Origin: Cenococcum geophilum 1.58
Taxonomy: Eukaryota > Ascomycota > Dothideomycetes > Gloniales > Gloniaceae
DNA length: 64,000 nt
Assembly: GCA_001692895.1 (NCBI GenBank)
Contig: KV748274.1
Coordinates: 186,001-250,000 of the forward strand
Direction: 5' to 3'
This document shows, one piece after another, positions 43,700 through 54,956 of this stretch (positions are counted from its first letter, which is position 1; the number at the start of each line of letters is the position of its first letter). The notes beneath the pieces are model-generated. The model did no database searches and was not told the DNA's origin. It saw only the letters and a program-made list of their open reading frames with translations. The translations under genes and the position numbers were made by a program.

Positions 43700-46600
43700 G
43701 ATTCGGATCCCTATTAGGCCCACGCGGACTACTCCTTATATACATGTGGGGAGAAAACTCTATTTAAGAAAACCCCGTAATCCATCTCCCTGCCTTATAG
43801 GACTCGCCTATAAAGCGCCTGCGAGGCGCCTACGAGTTACCTGTGGTGCTCCTGCTACCTTACTTTTTAACCTCCTTAGGAACCACTGCTACCGTAATAA
43901 GCCTACGGACGCGCTAGTATTGTAAACTTTACTCTACTGCTATAGAGTTATTAGGGGGCACCCGTTGCTTACCCCCCTACCTTTTATTGCTATTTCCTTT
44001 ACAACCTGGAACTAGTTTAGTATATTTTAGCTAATAAGCCACTGGATAACCGCCTTAAGGCCTTTTTATGTTGAGAGCAGTGTCTTATAGTTCTCTATGC
44101 CAGCTACTAAGAGCATTACTTCTTGGTTAGTATGTAAGGGGCATAGCAGTATTACGTGCTTTAGTGTCTGTCTTGGCTAGCTATATTCGCATCTCGGGCT
44201 ACCTACTAGGATACCTACCTAGTAGAGCTAGTCTTTTAGTCCTATTACTCCTGTTCTTAAGAGTATTGCCATTATATTTTCTGCCTTTGTTAGGCCTTCT
44301 CGGAGCCCTAGAGTGTTTACCCCCTATAGCGTTAACTATGCTACGGCTTAGGTTCTTCTTGCCTTAGTTAACCTCTGTACCTTTAACTCCTATACGCCTC
44401 TCTAGCGTTGGTCCAGCCAGTATTGTATTACGGTAGTTAGTTTCCCAGCGTTCTTTTATGCTTTACTTTAGCTCTTTTCTCTCTCTTACTATTGTCCTTG
44501 CTGGCCTTTTATACGTCTCCCTTCCTCCTCTATATGGGCCTAGGCCCTAGAGCAGCACTATTCTTCTTTTACTTTCTTTACCTATTTCTCTAATATATCT
44601 TCCCTGCTTTAGGGTTATTGGTTTGTTCTCCTATAAGGCGCCCTAGGGTCCCTCTATAGTTTATTTAGGCGTATCTTAATATACTTTATAACATTAGAGT
44701 TGTGTTCCTTTTACGCCCTTTATATTGCAGCGGCTTCAATATATAGTTATAGGGGGGGAATATTAGCTTCCTTCTTAAGCAGTGCTATGGCCGTTTGCTT
44801 ATATCCGCCTATTATACTCTAGAGGTAGGCTATTTGGACCTTTTAGAGTGGTTTAAGGAGCGATTTAGGGGGGCCTTTCTTAGATTCTCTAATGGCCCAA
44901 ATACTAGACCTATATGTTATAGTTGGCCGGACAACTGCTATGTATAGTAGGCGTAACCTCTAGAAGCATGGGCCCTATATAGAATTGACGATCCTAAATA
45001 ATGCGATGTACTGTGCTTGGCCCTTACGGGCCGCTTAGGCCGTATATACGCTCCACTGGAGCTTACTATCTACCCATACTCCTAATACTCTTAGGCCCTA
45101 AACTGGCTAACCCCTAAAGCCTTAGATGCGAATTATATACTAAAGATCTGCAGATTAGTTGCGTTTTCTTATAAAATGGATTAGCTGGTACTTCTCTGGT
45201 GAGAATTAGACTCTATATTATCTTGCCTATTCTATATAGGTGTTATAAGCTTTCTCTAGCGTTCTACAATTATCTGCGGCTGTTAGCCCGTATGTAATTA
45301 GGTTTATATTATTGATAAAGCCTATCCCCTAGGTCGCCCCTTTCTTAAAGGAGTTAAGTAGGTTGCTTATAAAGAAAAGGAAAAGTATAGGCGAGAGGGG
45401 TAATCCTTATGGTATTCCTGTTGCAACTATAATAGGGGGGCTTTAGTATCCGCTAAAGACTAGCGATATTTCTTTTTAGCCTATAAACCCTTAAACAAAT
45501 TGTATAATCCATTCTGGGAAGCCTTTTGCTCTAAAGATATATAGGAGACGCTTATGGGGTACGTTATTGTAGGCGCTACTAATATCTAGGCTGAGCATTA
45601 ATACTATAAAGTCCCTTCGCATCGCCTATGCTGATTTAATAGTGGCAGCGAGTAGCGTAAGTGCTGATAGTGTTAAGCGGTTCTTTCTTGCCCCTATTTA
45701 GCTTTATGGTAGTAGGGCGTGTTACTCTACCGTGTCTGCTATATAGTCCGCTATTACCCTTTCTAAGATCTTGCTAAGGGTATTCTCTAAGGCAATAGGG
45801 CGGTAGNTCCCTNNAANTNAGTAGTNTGCTTTNCCTTCTTTANNTAGNATAAACGTTGTNATAGCTCTTCCNAGTNTTGGGTAGTAGCCTATTATAAAGT
45901 ATACTCTAGCTATATCCGCAAGCTAAGGTGCTATTAGTGGTCCGTAGGTCTTTAGGGCTTTATTTAGAATCCTATTTAGTCCTAGTGCTATATTATTTAA
46001 AAGGCGGCTAATAGTTCTGGCCATTTCTTTAGTTGTTATATCACTGTTAACCCTTAGGCGAGTCACCGGTGCTTTGCCCGTGATATTACTAAGGTCTGCT
46101 AGAGCTAGTTAGGGGAAAAATCTTTCTATAAGGATTTTTGCCTTCTTATTATTATTGCTTATGGCTAGTAATTCACCTAGTCTTCGCAAGGGCGGAAGGT
46201 ATAGGTCTTCTACTAGACGTCCTACCTTTCTCTTTACCTATTTTGCTATCCTCTAAAGACCTTTGTTATAGGGGAGGCTCGGGTTAGTAGTATGCTTATT
46301 TATAAACCGTCTCCAGCTATTCCTTACTTCTTTTTTTAGGGTATTCTTTAGCTGGTTTCTTATGTCTTTATAATATCTCTCGTCTTTAGGATTATAGCTG
46401 CTTATATATTTTCTTCTTACTTGTTATTGGCTGGTAACGAGAACCGCGCATTATACGGACTATACGTATCGCGCGTAGGGGCCCGCTTTTAAGACTAGGC
46501 AGTGCTCTTCTAACCCATTTTTAATTGCTGCCTAGATCCTTTCTAGTCTTTAGTTGATTTCCTTAGGGGTAGCTACTAAGCCTCGCTTATTCGGTATCGG

Positions 46601-47440
46601 GTGGATTTTTTCTAGGTCTTAAAGTTGTTGTTTAACTGTATTAAGGAAGCTGTCTGTCTTAAGCTTTCTTATTGCGTATCTTTTGCTATTTAATTATGCC
46701 TTAATATCCAGATCTAGCTATATTTAGATGGGGATATGGTCTAAAGCGAGTGCCTATTCTTCTTTGGGGTTATATTTTTTAAGTCTCTAGTATAGGCCTT
46801 CGTCCATAAATATAAGGTTAATTGTGCTTCTGGCGGTGCCTTATTACTATATAATTGCTCCTAGGGGGGTGGCTAGCTTAAGGCCCCAGGTGTCTATAGC
46901 TTTTAGTAGGCACTCTACCTATTGTTCGGCAGCAATATGGATACCCCCCTACCACGGGTGGTGGAGGTTTATATCTCCTAATAGGATAAACTTTATATCT
47001 TCGGTTTCTAGTAAGCTTATTACCGATATAATATTCTCTGTTTATGGGACCCCTTCGACCCTAGGGTTATATACATTAATAATCTAAACCGGTCCCCTAT
47101 ATGTCTGGATTATTATAACTATAATATCTAGGTTAACTGCCTGCCATAATTATAAGGATAGGCTGATAGCCTTACTAATTATAAAGTATACGCGTATGGC
47201 TGCTTTTGGTTTATATAGGAGCTAGAATTCTTGGGGGCAGTATATTAATTATGTGTAGGCATTGTAATACGGCTCTTATATAGTAAGGATGTGGTATTTC
47301 TCTAGGTCTAAGCTGTCTAGCAAGGGCCTTGCAAGACGGTAGTTTGTATTACTGTAGTTGTACTATATAATAGATAGGTGGCGGACCCCTGGCGGGGGTC
47401 CTTCGCCTCTCCTTCGCTCCTCGCTTCCTCTATTTCTACT
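43700..47440 (-). pseudogene. LINE ORF2: AP endonuclease and reverse transcriptase
   Basis: Minus strand, high to low coordinates. 46920-47010: EDIKFILLGDINLHHPWWGG, the APE endonuclease catalytic block (GD.N.HH..W). About 45500-45600: DVSSAYNNVPHKRLLYIFRA, then FPEWIIQFVQGFI. 45360-45430: VATGIPQGLPLSPILFLFFI, RT motif 4. 45300-45330: GFINNINLI, where F(V/I)DD has mutated to FINN. The order and wording are those of Tad1/I-like fungal LINEs, in which ORF2 nicks the target and primes cDNA synthesis. Below about 44700 lies the RNase H/C-terminal region, with undetermined N bases at 45807-45870. Confidence 0.85.
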
Positions 47441-47479
47441 TTCTCTAGGATATTTAGAGCTTCTATCTCTTATGTCTGC

Positions 47480-49000
47480 ATCCTAGTTACTACTTATTTT
47501 ATATAGAGCTTTTTATTTCCGTGTCTTGTGTTCCTAGTAGCGCTTCTATATCTAAATCTGTTATTATCTTTAGTTCCTCCCCTATTCTTACTAGTTAGCT
47601 ATATGCCCTTTAAAAGTTGGCTGTAAATATTATATTTACCACGTTAAGTCTAATTCTTAATTATCCTAGTCTTAAGCTTACTATAGCTGTCTATAATAGT
47701 CTTCCTATAGGGCGTCCTCTCCCTTATATCCCCTATAACCCTTATATCCCTATATAGTCTGGTAATATCGCGCGGCAACGCTTCTAGCCTATTAAGGCTT
47801 AGGATGGCTAGCCTAGCCCCCCAGTGTTAAAGGTAGGAAATGCTAAAAAGGCACCTACGCCCCCCTAGCTTATTGCCTATTATTTCTATTTGTATAACCT
47901 AGCGTGCAGTTATTCCCGTAGCTGTTAAGCCCTTACCTTCTGTCTCCTGTATTTGATGCAGTCTCCTCTCTCCTACGCCTTATATATGCTTTAGTAGCAG
48001 TTTACGCATTTTATTTAGTCTTAATTTAAGCAGTTTCTTATATCGTGGGGGCCTGCACAGTAGCCGTAGCATACCTGTGCTGCGTATGTGGATTAGGTAT
48101 ATCCCTATTATGCGCAGCGATAGCATCGTTTTAGGCGGAGTTTATAGTTATAGAGCCTTACGTCGTATATAAGGCTATTTATAATAATACCTTTTTAGAT
48201 AAGGAGTTTTTGCATTCCTAGTGTATATATGCTAACAATAAGGGAGCTATGCGTTTAACTGGTGTCTCCCTAGCGAGTCTCTAGCGACCCTTGTGTTCTT
48301 TTATTATTCTTATTATATACTTAGTTTGCATTTTCCTATTAAAGCCATTAAATTTGGGTAATCTCGAGTCCTAGTATAAGGCGTTCCGTTTGTTTTACTA
48401 TCTTATATATAGTTGCCGTATTGTCCGCCTGGCGTCCCTTTTTTACCCTAAGGCTTAGGGGAACCGCTGGGACTTCGACTAGGTAATCTTTATAGAGCAC
48501 TTTTATGCTAATACGTTCTCCTAGCCTATTCCCTGCCCTTATAGCTCGTTCCTTTACCTATTAGTCCCTTAGGGTGACTCTAATATCTCCGCTCCTAAGG
48601 TGTCGGACTGTAATAGCGTCGTGGACCTCTTTGCGAATTTCTATAAGGACTTCTGTTTCTAATTATCCCCTAAGCCCCTCTGCTTTCTCTATATTTAGTT
48701 ATATTGTAATTATATATCCGGATATTGTCTTTAGGGGGGTAGGCTCCCTGTGCTATAGAGGCGCAGCTACGGCGGCCCAGGTGCGGTTTGCCGGTAGGGA
48801 GGAGTTTTGTTTATTTTCGATTTTATTTAGCCGTTAGAGGATTTAGTTAAGGGTTTGCTGAAGGGGCGCCTAAGTAGGTAGTTATATATTAGCTATAATA
48901 TAGTAAAGTTCGACATGCCTGCTTATCTAGGCCTCTACCCCAGTTTTTAGTGGCTTATTCCCACCTTTGGGCGTCACTACCTCTATAGTTAAGGCTAGGC
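47480..49000 (-). pseudogene. LINE ORF1 (gag-like, zinc knuckle)
   Basis: 48530-48660 on the minus strand reads LETEVLIEIRKEVHDAITVR, then HLRSGDIRVTL and KERAIRAGNRLGERISIKVL, a segment typical of ORF1 proteins of Tad-like LINEs. 48020-48150 reads LKRCYRCAHNRDIP and a following HRYA..YCAGP-like stretch, remains of CCHC knuckles. The protein would bind the LINE RNA. The stop codons are RIP-type. Confidence 0.75.
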
Positions 49001-50405
49001 CAAAACCTCTCCCGCCTAAGTAACTCCTATTTACTCCTTAAGCGTACCTCACTAGCGTACTGCCCTAGTAAGCAGCCGTATTACCCTAGCGAGCAGCCGT
49101 ACTGCCCTAGCGAGCAGTCCTATCTATTAGTACACCGACACGCGTATCTATTCTCTTAAGCCACATAGTAGTCTCTCTGGCTAGGATATAATCCTACCTA
49201 CCTACCAGGTACACTAGGGGTTAGAGCTTAGCTAAAGGGTAAAGTCCCTAGAGCTAGTAGTAGCTACTACGCACTACGCCCTATAGGGGCTAGTAGTAAT
49301 ATAGGGGCGTAACACCCTATATATACTACTAGCTCCCGTTTCGCGTTGCCTATAAGAGTCTCCTTATAATAGGCCGACCGTATCTTATAGGAGGGGGCTA
49401 TAGACTAGGTCCCGTGCTAGGCGACCTACTCCCCCCTCTCCTACTAACTAAGTTTATATCCCCCCTTCCTATAAGCTGGCCTGTATCTCTAACTATTAAG
49501 ACCTTATCTAACTAGCCTATGTTTCCCCTACAGCCTCCCCTATATATATGCATTAGGTTACGTGCACTACGCCTATTAAGACCCTCCTATAAGTCGCCTT
49601 ATATATATGCATTAGGTTACATGCACCACGCCTATTAAGACCCTCCTATAAGTCACCTTTTAACGCCACGGGGCCGTTAAAGCTGGCCTATATTTCCGCT
49701 GCCTAGAGCTTTACCCGTGTTTCCACCTCGTTAAACCGTCTGGTCGCCGTCACGTCGCTATCGCGTTGCTATCAACCAGGTCGCGCGCACCACGCCTATT
49801 AAGACCCTCTTCTAAGTTACCTAGGTGTACTAAATACCAGATAGGCCCTTATAGAGGGGCCTTAACAAGTTCTCTAGGTAGGGCCTTAACAAGTTCTTCG
49901 CGGTAGCCTTGGGGCCTTAACAAGTTTCGTACAAAGTATCTATAACGCGTTAACCTTAACAAGTTCTTATAAAAAGAGGATCCCTACGCCCTCGTCGCGT
50001 TCCCTTTGCGATCTCAGAGCTAGTGCAAGCCCAAGGGTATCCTGTCGTACGCCTAGGCGCATCCACGTCGACTAGCTGAATAAGGCCAGTTTTGGGCCTG
50101 GCTGCGAGCCAGGTAGTCGTACGTCGGGCGGTTTTCGTATCCCAGTTTCCCTTAATGGCCCCCCTAGATGGTATAGCAGGAGCCCCAAGCGGGGGCAGTA
50201 GGTCTCCTGGTGTTGTTAAGGGCGATACTTCGTACAATGCGTCGTACGCGTCGCGAGCTCAACACCACAGAGTCGCCACGACAGCGCTGCGCGCGCTGCG
50301 ACGACTCTCTACCATCGCCTCTGCACTTGGCCATTAAGAGGAACGAATTCCAGATGATGTTTCCATCCGCGGCGACGTGGACGCGTATAGTAGGGCTTCG
50401 CGGGC
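49001..50405 (-). other. LINE 5' region with internal tandem repeats
   Basis: 49058-49121 holds three 21-bp units (ctgccctagcgagcagccgt type). 49542-49662 holds two units of about 61 bp (tatatgcattaggttac, cacgcctattaagaccctcc), with a third partial copy at 49775-49820. 49858-49965 holds four ccttaacaagttc words. Such tandem monomers upstream of ORF1 are common LINE promoters. A 93-codon minus-strand open frame at 49956-50237 and overlapping plus-strand frames lie in the unmutated part; none has a recognised motif. Confidence 0.6.
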
Positions 50406-52230
50406 ATAATAAAGAATTACTAGCTATTATTAGATGCTTTAAGCAATATAACCTAAACTAGAAGGCGCCGGATTTCTAATTAAGGTCCTTAGCAACTATA
50501 AGAACCTATAGTACTTTATAACCACGAAATAGCTAAGTTATTATTAGGCCCGCTAGTTAGAATATCTGTTATAATTTTAATTCTTAATTATATACCGCCT
50601 AAGCGTTTAAGGTTAAAAGCCTAATGCCCTAACCTAACACTTATAAAACGCGCCAGCTCTAAAAGAAGCGCGCTTTTACTAAAATTAGACCCTACTTCGC
50701 CCTAAACTATTTAACCCCTATACTAAAGATCTTACGGTATACGTCCTTAAAATAACTAATTAATTAATTAAATAAATTTATAGCTGATAAGTACCTAAAT
50801 AACGAGTTTATTTAAGAGACGCTTAAGCTAATATAAGACGGCATTAGACGCTCTAAAAAGATTTCTCTAAGTAAATATAAAGCCTATAGAAACCGCTTAT
50901 ATTACTAGAACTATCTAGTTATCCCTAATTACAATAAGCTTAAGCTTAAGCTCCTTAAATATATATACGATCTACCTATCGCCGGCTACCTAGGCTAAGG
51001 AAAGACCCTAAAACTACTCTAATAGGAGTATTATTAGCTAAATATGCATAATATAATACAAAGGTATATCTCTAGCTGCTATACCTACTAACAATCTAAA
51101 GCCTCGTATAAGACGTATAACGGCCTTTTAAAGCCATTACCTATTTTAGACTAAAGATAAAAGGATATCTTAATCGACTTTATTATTAACCTCCCTAAGA
51201 GTAGAGGCTGTATAAATATTATAGTAGTTATAAACCGACTATCTAAAATAAGACACTTAATTGCCTGCCCTAATATATTAACGCCTACTATCGCCTAACT
51301 ATTCCTAGATTATATATAGAAACTCTATAAACTTCCTAAAACGATTATCTTTAATAGAGGTAGCTAGTTTATCTTAGTATTCTAAAAAGAACTAACTACT
51401 TAACTCCGCATTAAAGCACTATTATTTATTATGTATTACCTAGAAACGGATAGTTAAATAGAATATATAAATGCTATAATAGAATAACTAGATTAACTGG
51501 CTCGCATTTACCGAGTTTACTATAAATAATTCCGTTTCAGAAACTATAAAAGTCTCCCTTTTCCTAGCTAATTACGGCTAGCACCTACAAATAGGGTTTA
51601 AACCCTTTAGTAATATTCCTTACCCTGCTTATTACGCCTTATAAGTTATAAAAGTAAATAAATTTATAGAAAAGATAGAGGAACTATAATAGTTCCTTAC
51701 TAATAAGATAATATAGGCTTAATCTATCTATAAAGCCGCAGTAAATAAAAAACGAACCCTAGCACCGGCCTATTAAATTAGTAATTTTATCTGGCTGGGT
51801 ATAAGAAATCTAAACATAAAATAACCTACTAAGAAACTTAATTAGAAGAATGCCGGCCCTTATAAGGTTACGAAGGTTATTTTCTCTTACTCCTACTAAT
51901 TAAAGCTCCCTAATACGGTTAAAACCCACCCCGAATTCTATATATTAGTCTTCCATCCTACTACCCCTATATTAGATGCCCTGCCTAAACAGATATAGGA
52001 CCCTCCCCTACTAATTAAAGTAGATAGTAAGAACAAGTACTTTATTAAAAGAATTAATAATATTAAGTATAATAAACGGAAACGCTAATATATATATCTT
52101 ATAAAATAGAGGGGCTTTACTAAGTCCTTATAGGAACCCGTTAACTCTATAGAACTTATATAAGCCGTAAGAGACCTTTATAAACTCTACCCAGAACTAC
52201 TATAGCCCTATCTTGTGGGGGCTTAAGATT
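50406..52230 (+). pseudogene. Gypsy-3 pol, RNase H end-integrase-chromodomain region
   Basis: Continues the polyprotein after the LINE: NKELLAIIRCFKQYN at 50410-50455, then the integrase zinc-binding region (50880-51130, IYDLPIAGYLG..KTLKLL and YISSCYTYQQSK, a mutated HHCC). The core at 51165-51500 reads KDILIDFIINLPKSRGC, IIVVINRLSKIRHLIACP, KLPKTIIFNRGSQFI and ETDSQIEYINAIIEQ, with D and D/N visible and the E in place. 52090-52200 (KQRGFTKSLQEPVNSIEL) is the chromodomain-like C-terminus. Ends before the polypurine tract. Confidence 0.85.
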
Positions 52231-52243
52231 AAAGGGGGGGTAC

Positions 52244-52613
52244 TATTATAGGATATCCCCGTAATACCTTACACATATCTACCTATTTCTACTAACTTAG
52301 CAATTAGAGACTAACCGTAAAATAGCAACCTAATGGCAATCTAATACCAATCTAACGGTAATCTATGGTATTCTGCTATATTCTGCTAAGTTCTACTAAA
52401 TTCTATTAAGTTCTGCTAGGACTACGACCTAAACCCTATTTTGCCCTATATGTATATTAACTAAGCAACTAAGTCAACAATATATACCCTTTCTTCCCGT
52501 TTTCCTACCTTCTCTCCTTACGTAACGTCTTAACTTCTTATATAGTTTATATATATAGCTTAATAATATCTACCTTGCTATATATTATCGCCGCTTATAC
52601 TTACTCTATAATA
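52244..52613 (+). repeat. Gypsy-3 3' LTR
   Basis: 370 bp, starts TATTATAGG (TG mutated to TA) and ends CTATAATA. More RIP-mutated than the 5' LTR, with a 20-bp extra repeat of the ttct(a/g)ctaa word. Confidence 0.93.
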
Positions 52614-52641
52614 AAGACGGCTAAATAAGCCCTAATATTTA

Positions 52642-53203
52642 TATAACAAAGCCTCATAAGAGATGCTACGGTAGACTTATTAATGGGCTGGGTATATAGG
52701 TATAGAATAGTCGACAATATAAACATAACTAGTAGAGTAGTTGCCTAATAGATTAACTCTAATTGTATTTTAAGATTTACTATAAAGAAGAGAAACTATT
52801 TATAGAGATCGTACGTCCTTAAATATATAACGCCTCCCTATAGTAAAGGTTTAGTGTATTAGTACGTTAGTACGTTAGTATATTACGTTCTTATATTCCT
52901 ACATTCCTATATTCTAAACTTATAACGTAACTAGCTACGTAACTTAGCTACCTTTTATTCAATAGCTTAATTAGTTCTAGTATTTCCTATATTATCTTAA
53001 CTAACCCGTTTATATTTATTTTTAGTAGTCGCACTACTATTAATATAAGGTCCGTAACACTATCCCCTTCCTCCTTATCTTTATCCTTAAAGATATCTCC
53101 TATCTCTAAGTCGTTTATTAGAGGTATAGCATTCCCATCTTTAATTTAGTGACCTTTATTATTTCTAATACCTCCTATTAGATCCTCTATATCTAATTAT
53201 TAT
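52642..53203 (-). mobile_element. Gypsy-4-family 3' end and LTR (minus), split copy, part 1
   Basis: The minus strand reads the same 3' sequence as Gypsy-4 at 61930-62010 (cctct(a)gtaaac(a)acttagagata, ctttaagga(c/t)(g/a)aagata, purine tract ending gatag) and then an LTR from 53059 down to 52642, TGTTACGGAC... to ...(a/g)ggct..gttata. Both LTR ends match the Gypsy-4 LTR. The copy is cut at 53203 by the gag-only LTR element (ATTAT) and continues at 63331. Its 5' part is beyond the window or truncated. The LTR itself interrupts the frame of the possible helicase at 52641. Confidence 0.8.
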
Positions 53204-53430
53204 TGTCTATACAAGTAGAGGTTATATATATTGTTATTAGATAAATGGCGTAGAGCGTATGCGGTAGGGGCTATATGCGTAGCGTAGGTTACCTAACCAC
53301 CTACGGCCCGATAGATAGCCCGACCTTTACTACCCCTTTCTTTCTCTTTAGTAAACAGAAAAGACACAAATAAATTAAGAAATAGTTACCTTATATTACA
53401 ATTGCAGTACCCCCCTAGGTAATACTAATA
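53204..53430 (+). repeat. Gag-only element 5' LTR
   Basis: 227 bp, matching 63098-63325 almost gaplessly. Contains taggttacctaaccacctac and gcccgatagatagcccgac. Confidence 0.9.
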
Positions 53431-53489
53431 CTAATCAGTAATATTATAGATTAGAATCCAGTGTTATTACGAAGAGAGATAACACGCGA

Positions 53490-53715
53490 TTGCTCCTACT
53501 AAGGCTTGTTAATCTCGTCGCGTTTGCTAAGGAGAACCCTTCCTACTAAGGCCCTGGGAACTTAAAGAACCGACTCCTACTAAGGCTTTATTCGGTTCGC
53601 GTTTATTACGCAAATTAACTACTTAATAAGGAGAACCCTTCCTACTAAGGCCCTAGGAACTTAAGAACCGACTCCTACTAAGGCTTTATTTGGTTTGCGT
53701 CTATTACGCATACTA
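53490..53715 (+). repeat. Tandem repeat of about 107 bp, two copies
   Basis: Units near 53525 and 53632 share aaggagaacccttcctacta, aaggccct(g/a)ggaacttaa and gaaccgactcctactaaggc. The word cctactaaggc occurs five times. Confidence 0.85.
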
Positions 53716-53803
53716 ATACCTAGTACAACCTCTTTACTAAGCTAGTACACCCAGTAGCGTTAGCAGCACCCCCTACCTACACCACGATCTATACTAGTTA
53801 ATT

Positions 53804-54486
53804 ATGTCCGATATAGGAATCTAATATTTGGACTAGGGTAACGGGATTACCCTAACCAATAAGACTACCGTAAAAGATATTACTAACTATATTGACTTTA
53901 AAATTAATAAGTATACTAAGCGTAACTTTAAGGATAAAAGCTTATGGGAATTATATTAAGAGGACTTTAATAATTTTAAGGTATAAATATTTAAGGATGC
54001 CGATAGGTCTGCACTTAAGGCACTTAAACAACTACTCTGATGTAATGGAGTATGGGTCTTTAATAAGAAGGAGTTAGTACTATAAGCACTGTATAACGTT
54101 GCTTATAAGGACGACCGTACGGAATGGTTAGATAAAGAAATTAAGCTATATATTAACAACAAAGGACCCTTTAATTCGTATGTTATTAACCGCCGTCTTA
54201 AATCACGTTTATTAACTCCCTTAATGTTATCTATACCCTAGCAAGCTCCGTCTACGCAAGCTCCGTCCGCGCAAGCTCCGTCCGCGTAAGCTCCGCCCAC
54301 ATAAGCCTTAACCGCGCAAGCTCCGTCTACGCAAGCCCCGTCCACACAAGCTCCACCCACGTAAGCTCCGCTAGTTTTACCCTCTTCCTTAACTAAAGCT
54401 AAGGATCTACGGCAGCCAAGCTTATATAAACCTCCGCCTATATAAGCCCCGTCCGCGCAAGCTCCGCCCATAAACGTTACGGCTCC
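53804..54486 (+). pseudogene. Gag-like frame of the non-autonomous element, part 1
   Basis: The ATG at 53804 starts a frame reading MSDIGI, then GNGITLTNKTTVKDITNYID, NFKDKSLWELY, DADRSALKALKQLL, NGVWVFNKKELVL and ALYNVAYKDDRTEWLDKEI, a plausible structural protein that I do not recognise. 54240-54380 is a 15-bp repeat encoding APS(T/A)Q units (Ala/Pro/Gln-rich). Gypsy-4 is inserted at 54487 within NVTAP. The minus-strand open frame at 54238-54471 (Gly/Ala/Cys-rich) is the reverse of the repeat. Confidence 0.6.
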
Positions 54487-54912
54487 TGTTATGGACGCTT
54501 TAAGTACGATGTTACGACTACTAGGAGAGGAGTCGGAAGAAGCTAGTTAGTTGATTTAGGCACGGTCTAAGATGGAGCCGGTAGAACTATGTGACGAGGA
54601 ATGGTAACTAAGGTCATATGGGGTAATCTATATAATCTGTGAGATCTATGTAATCCGCGACAGAGCAGACAGAGCACACGTATATCACGTACAAGAAGGA
54701 TTTCATAGGAGTATAGTTGTGTATTTAAGGACCCTTAGTCCCTACCTAGATAGTTCCTTCCTTATAGTGATTCTCAGAATACAATTAGAGTTAATCTGTT
54801 AGGCAACCACTCCACTAGTTATTATTACGTTATTAACCTTTATACTTACATTTCCTATACACCTAGCCTATTAACGAGCCTACCGTAGTTCCTGCTATAA
54901 GGTTCCGTTACA
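54487..54912 (+). repeat. Gypsy-4 5' LTR
   Basis: 426 bp, tgttatggacg...ggttccgttaca; the same length as the 3' LTR, differing by transitions. It contains cctagatagttccttcctta. Confidence 0.96.
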
Positions 54913-54956
54913 CAATTACTACCTAGTTACGGTATTAATACAGAAAGTTGAACAAC

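Larger units (their letters stand above)
43675..50405 (-). mobile_element. Tad-like LINE, nearly full length
   Basis: Exact 14-bp target duplication ATAATAAAGAATTA at 43661-43674 and 50406-50419; after its removal Gypsy-3 RNase H reads IYNKELLAIIRCF in frame. The 3' end on the minus strand is a short A/T-rich tail (43675-43694) preceded by a conserved block shared with the fragment at 28451. It carries ORF1 (zinc-knuckle) and ORF2 (AP endonuclease-RT) on the minus strand and a 1.4-kb 5' region with internal repeats. Length is 6.7 kb. The first 0.5 kb of the 5' region (49900-50400) is GC-rich and hardly RIP-mutated, unlike the rest. Confidence 0.92.
39958..52613 (+). mobile_element. Gypsy-3 LTR retrotransposon, split by a LINE
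   Basis: LTRs at 39958-40307 (350 bp) and 52244-52613 (370 bp; the 20-bp difference is an extra ttctactaaattctattaag). Target duplication AAGAC at 39953-39957 and 52614-52618. Polypurine tract (aaaggggggg) at 52230-52240. Gag, protease, RT, RNase H and integrase lie on the plus strand. Without the LINE it is about 5.9 kb. Confidence 0.95.

Noticed and set aside
43675-50405. A host gene cluster on the minus strand
   Set aside because: Endonuclease, RT and zinc-knuckle motifs in LINE order, plus the 14-bp target duplication, explain the segment.
49956-50461. Cluster of three open frames of 81-93 codons as host genes
   Set aside because: They lie in the GC-rich LINE 5' region and across its target-site junction. 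The 50210-50461 frame only becomes meaningful after 50406, where it is Gypsy-3 RNase H.
54238-54471. Cys/Gly/Ala-rich 77-codon minus-strand peptide
   Set aside because: It is the antisense of the Ala/Pro repeat in the plus-strand gag-like frame.
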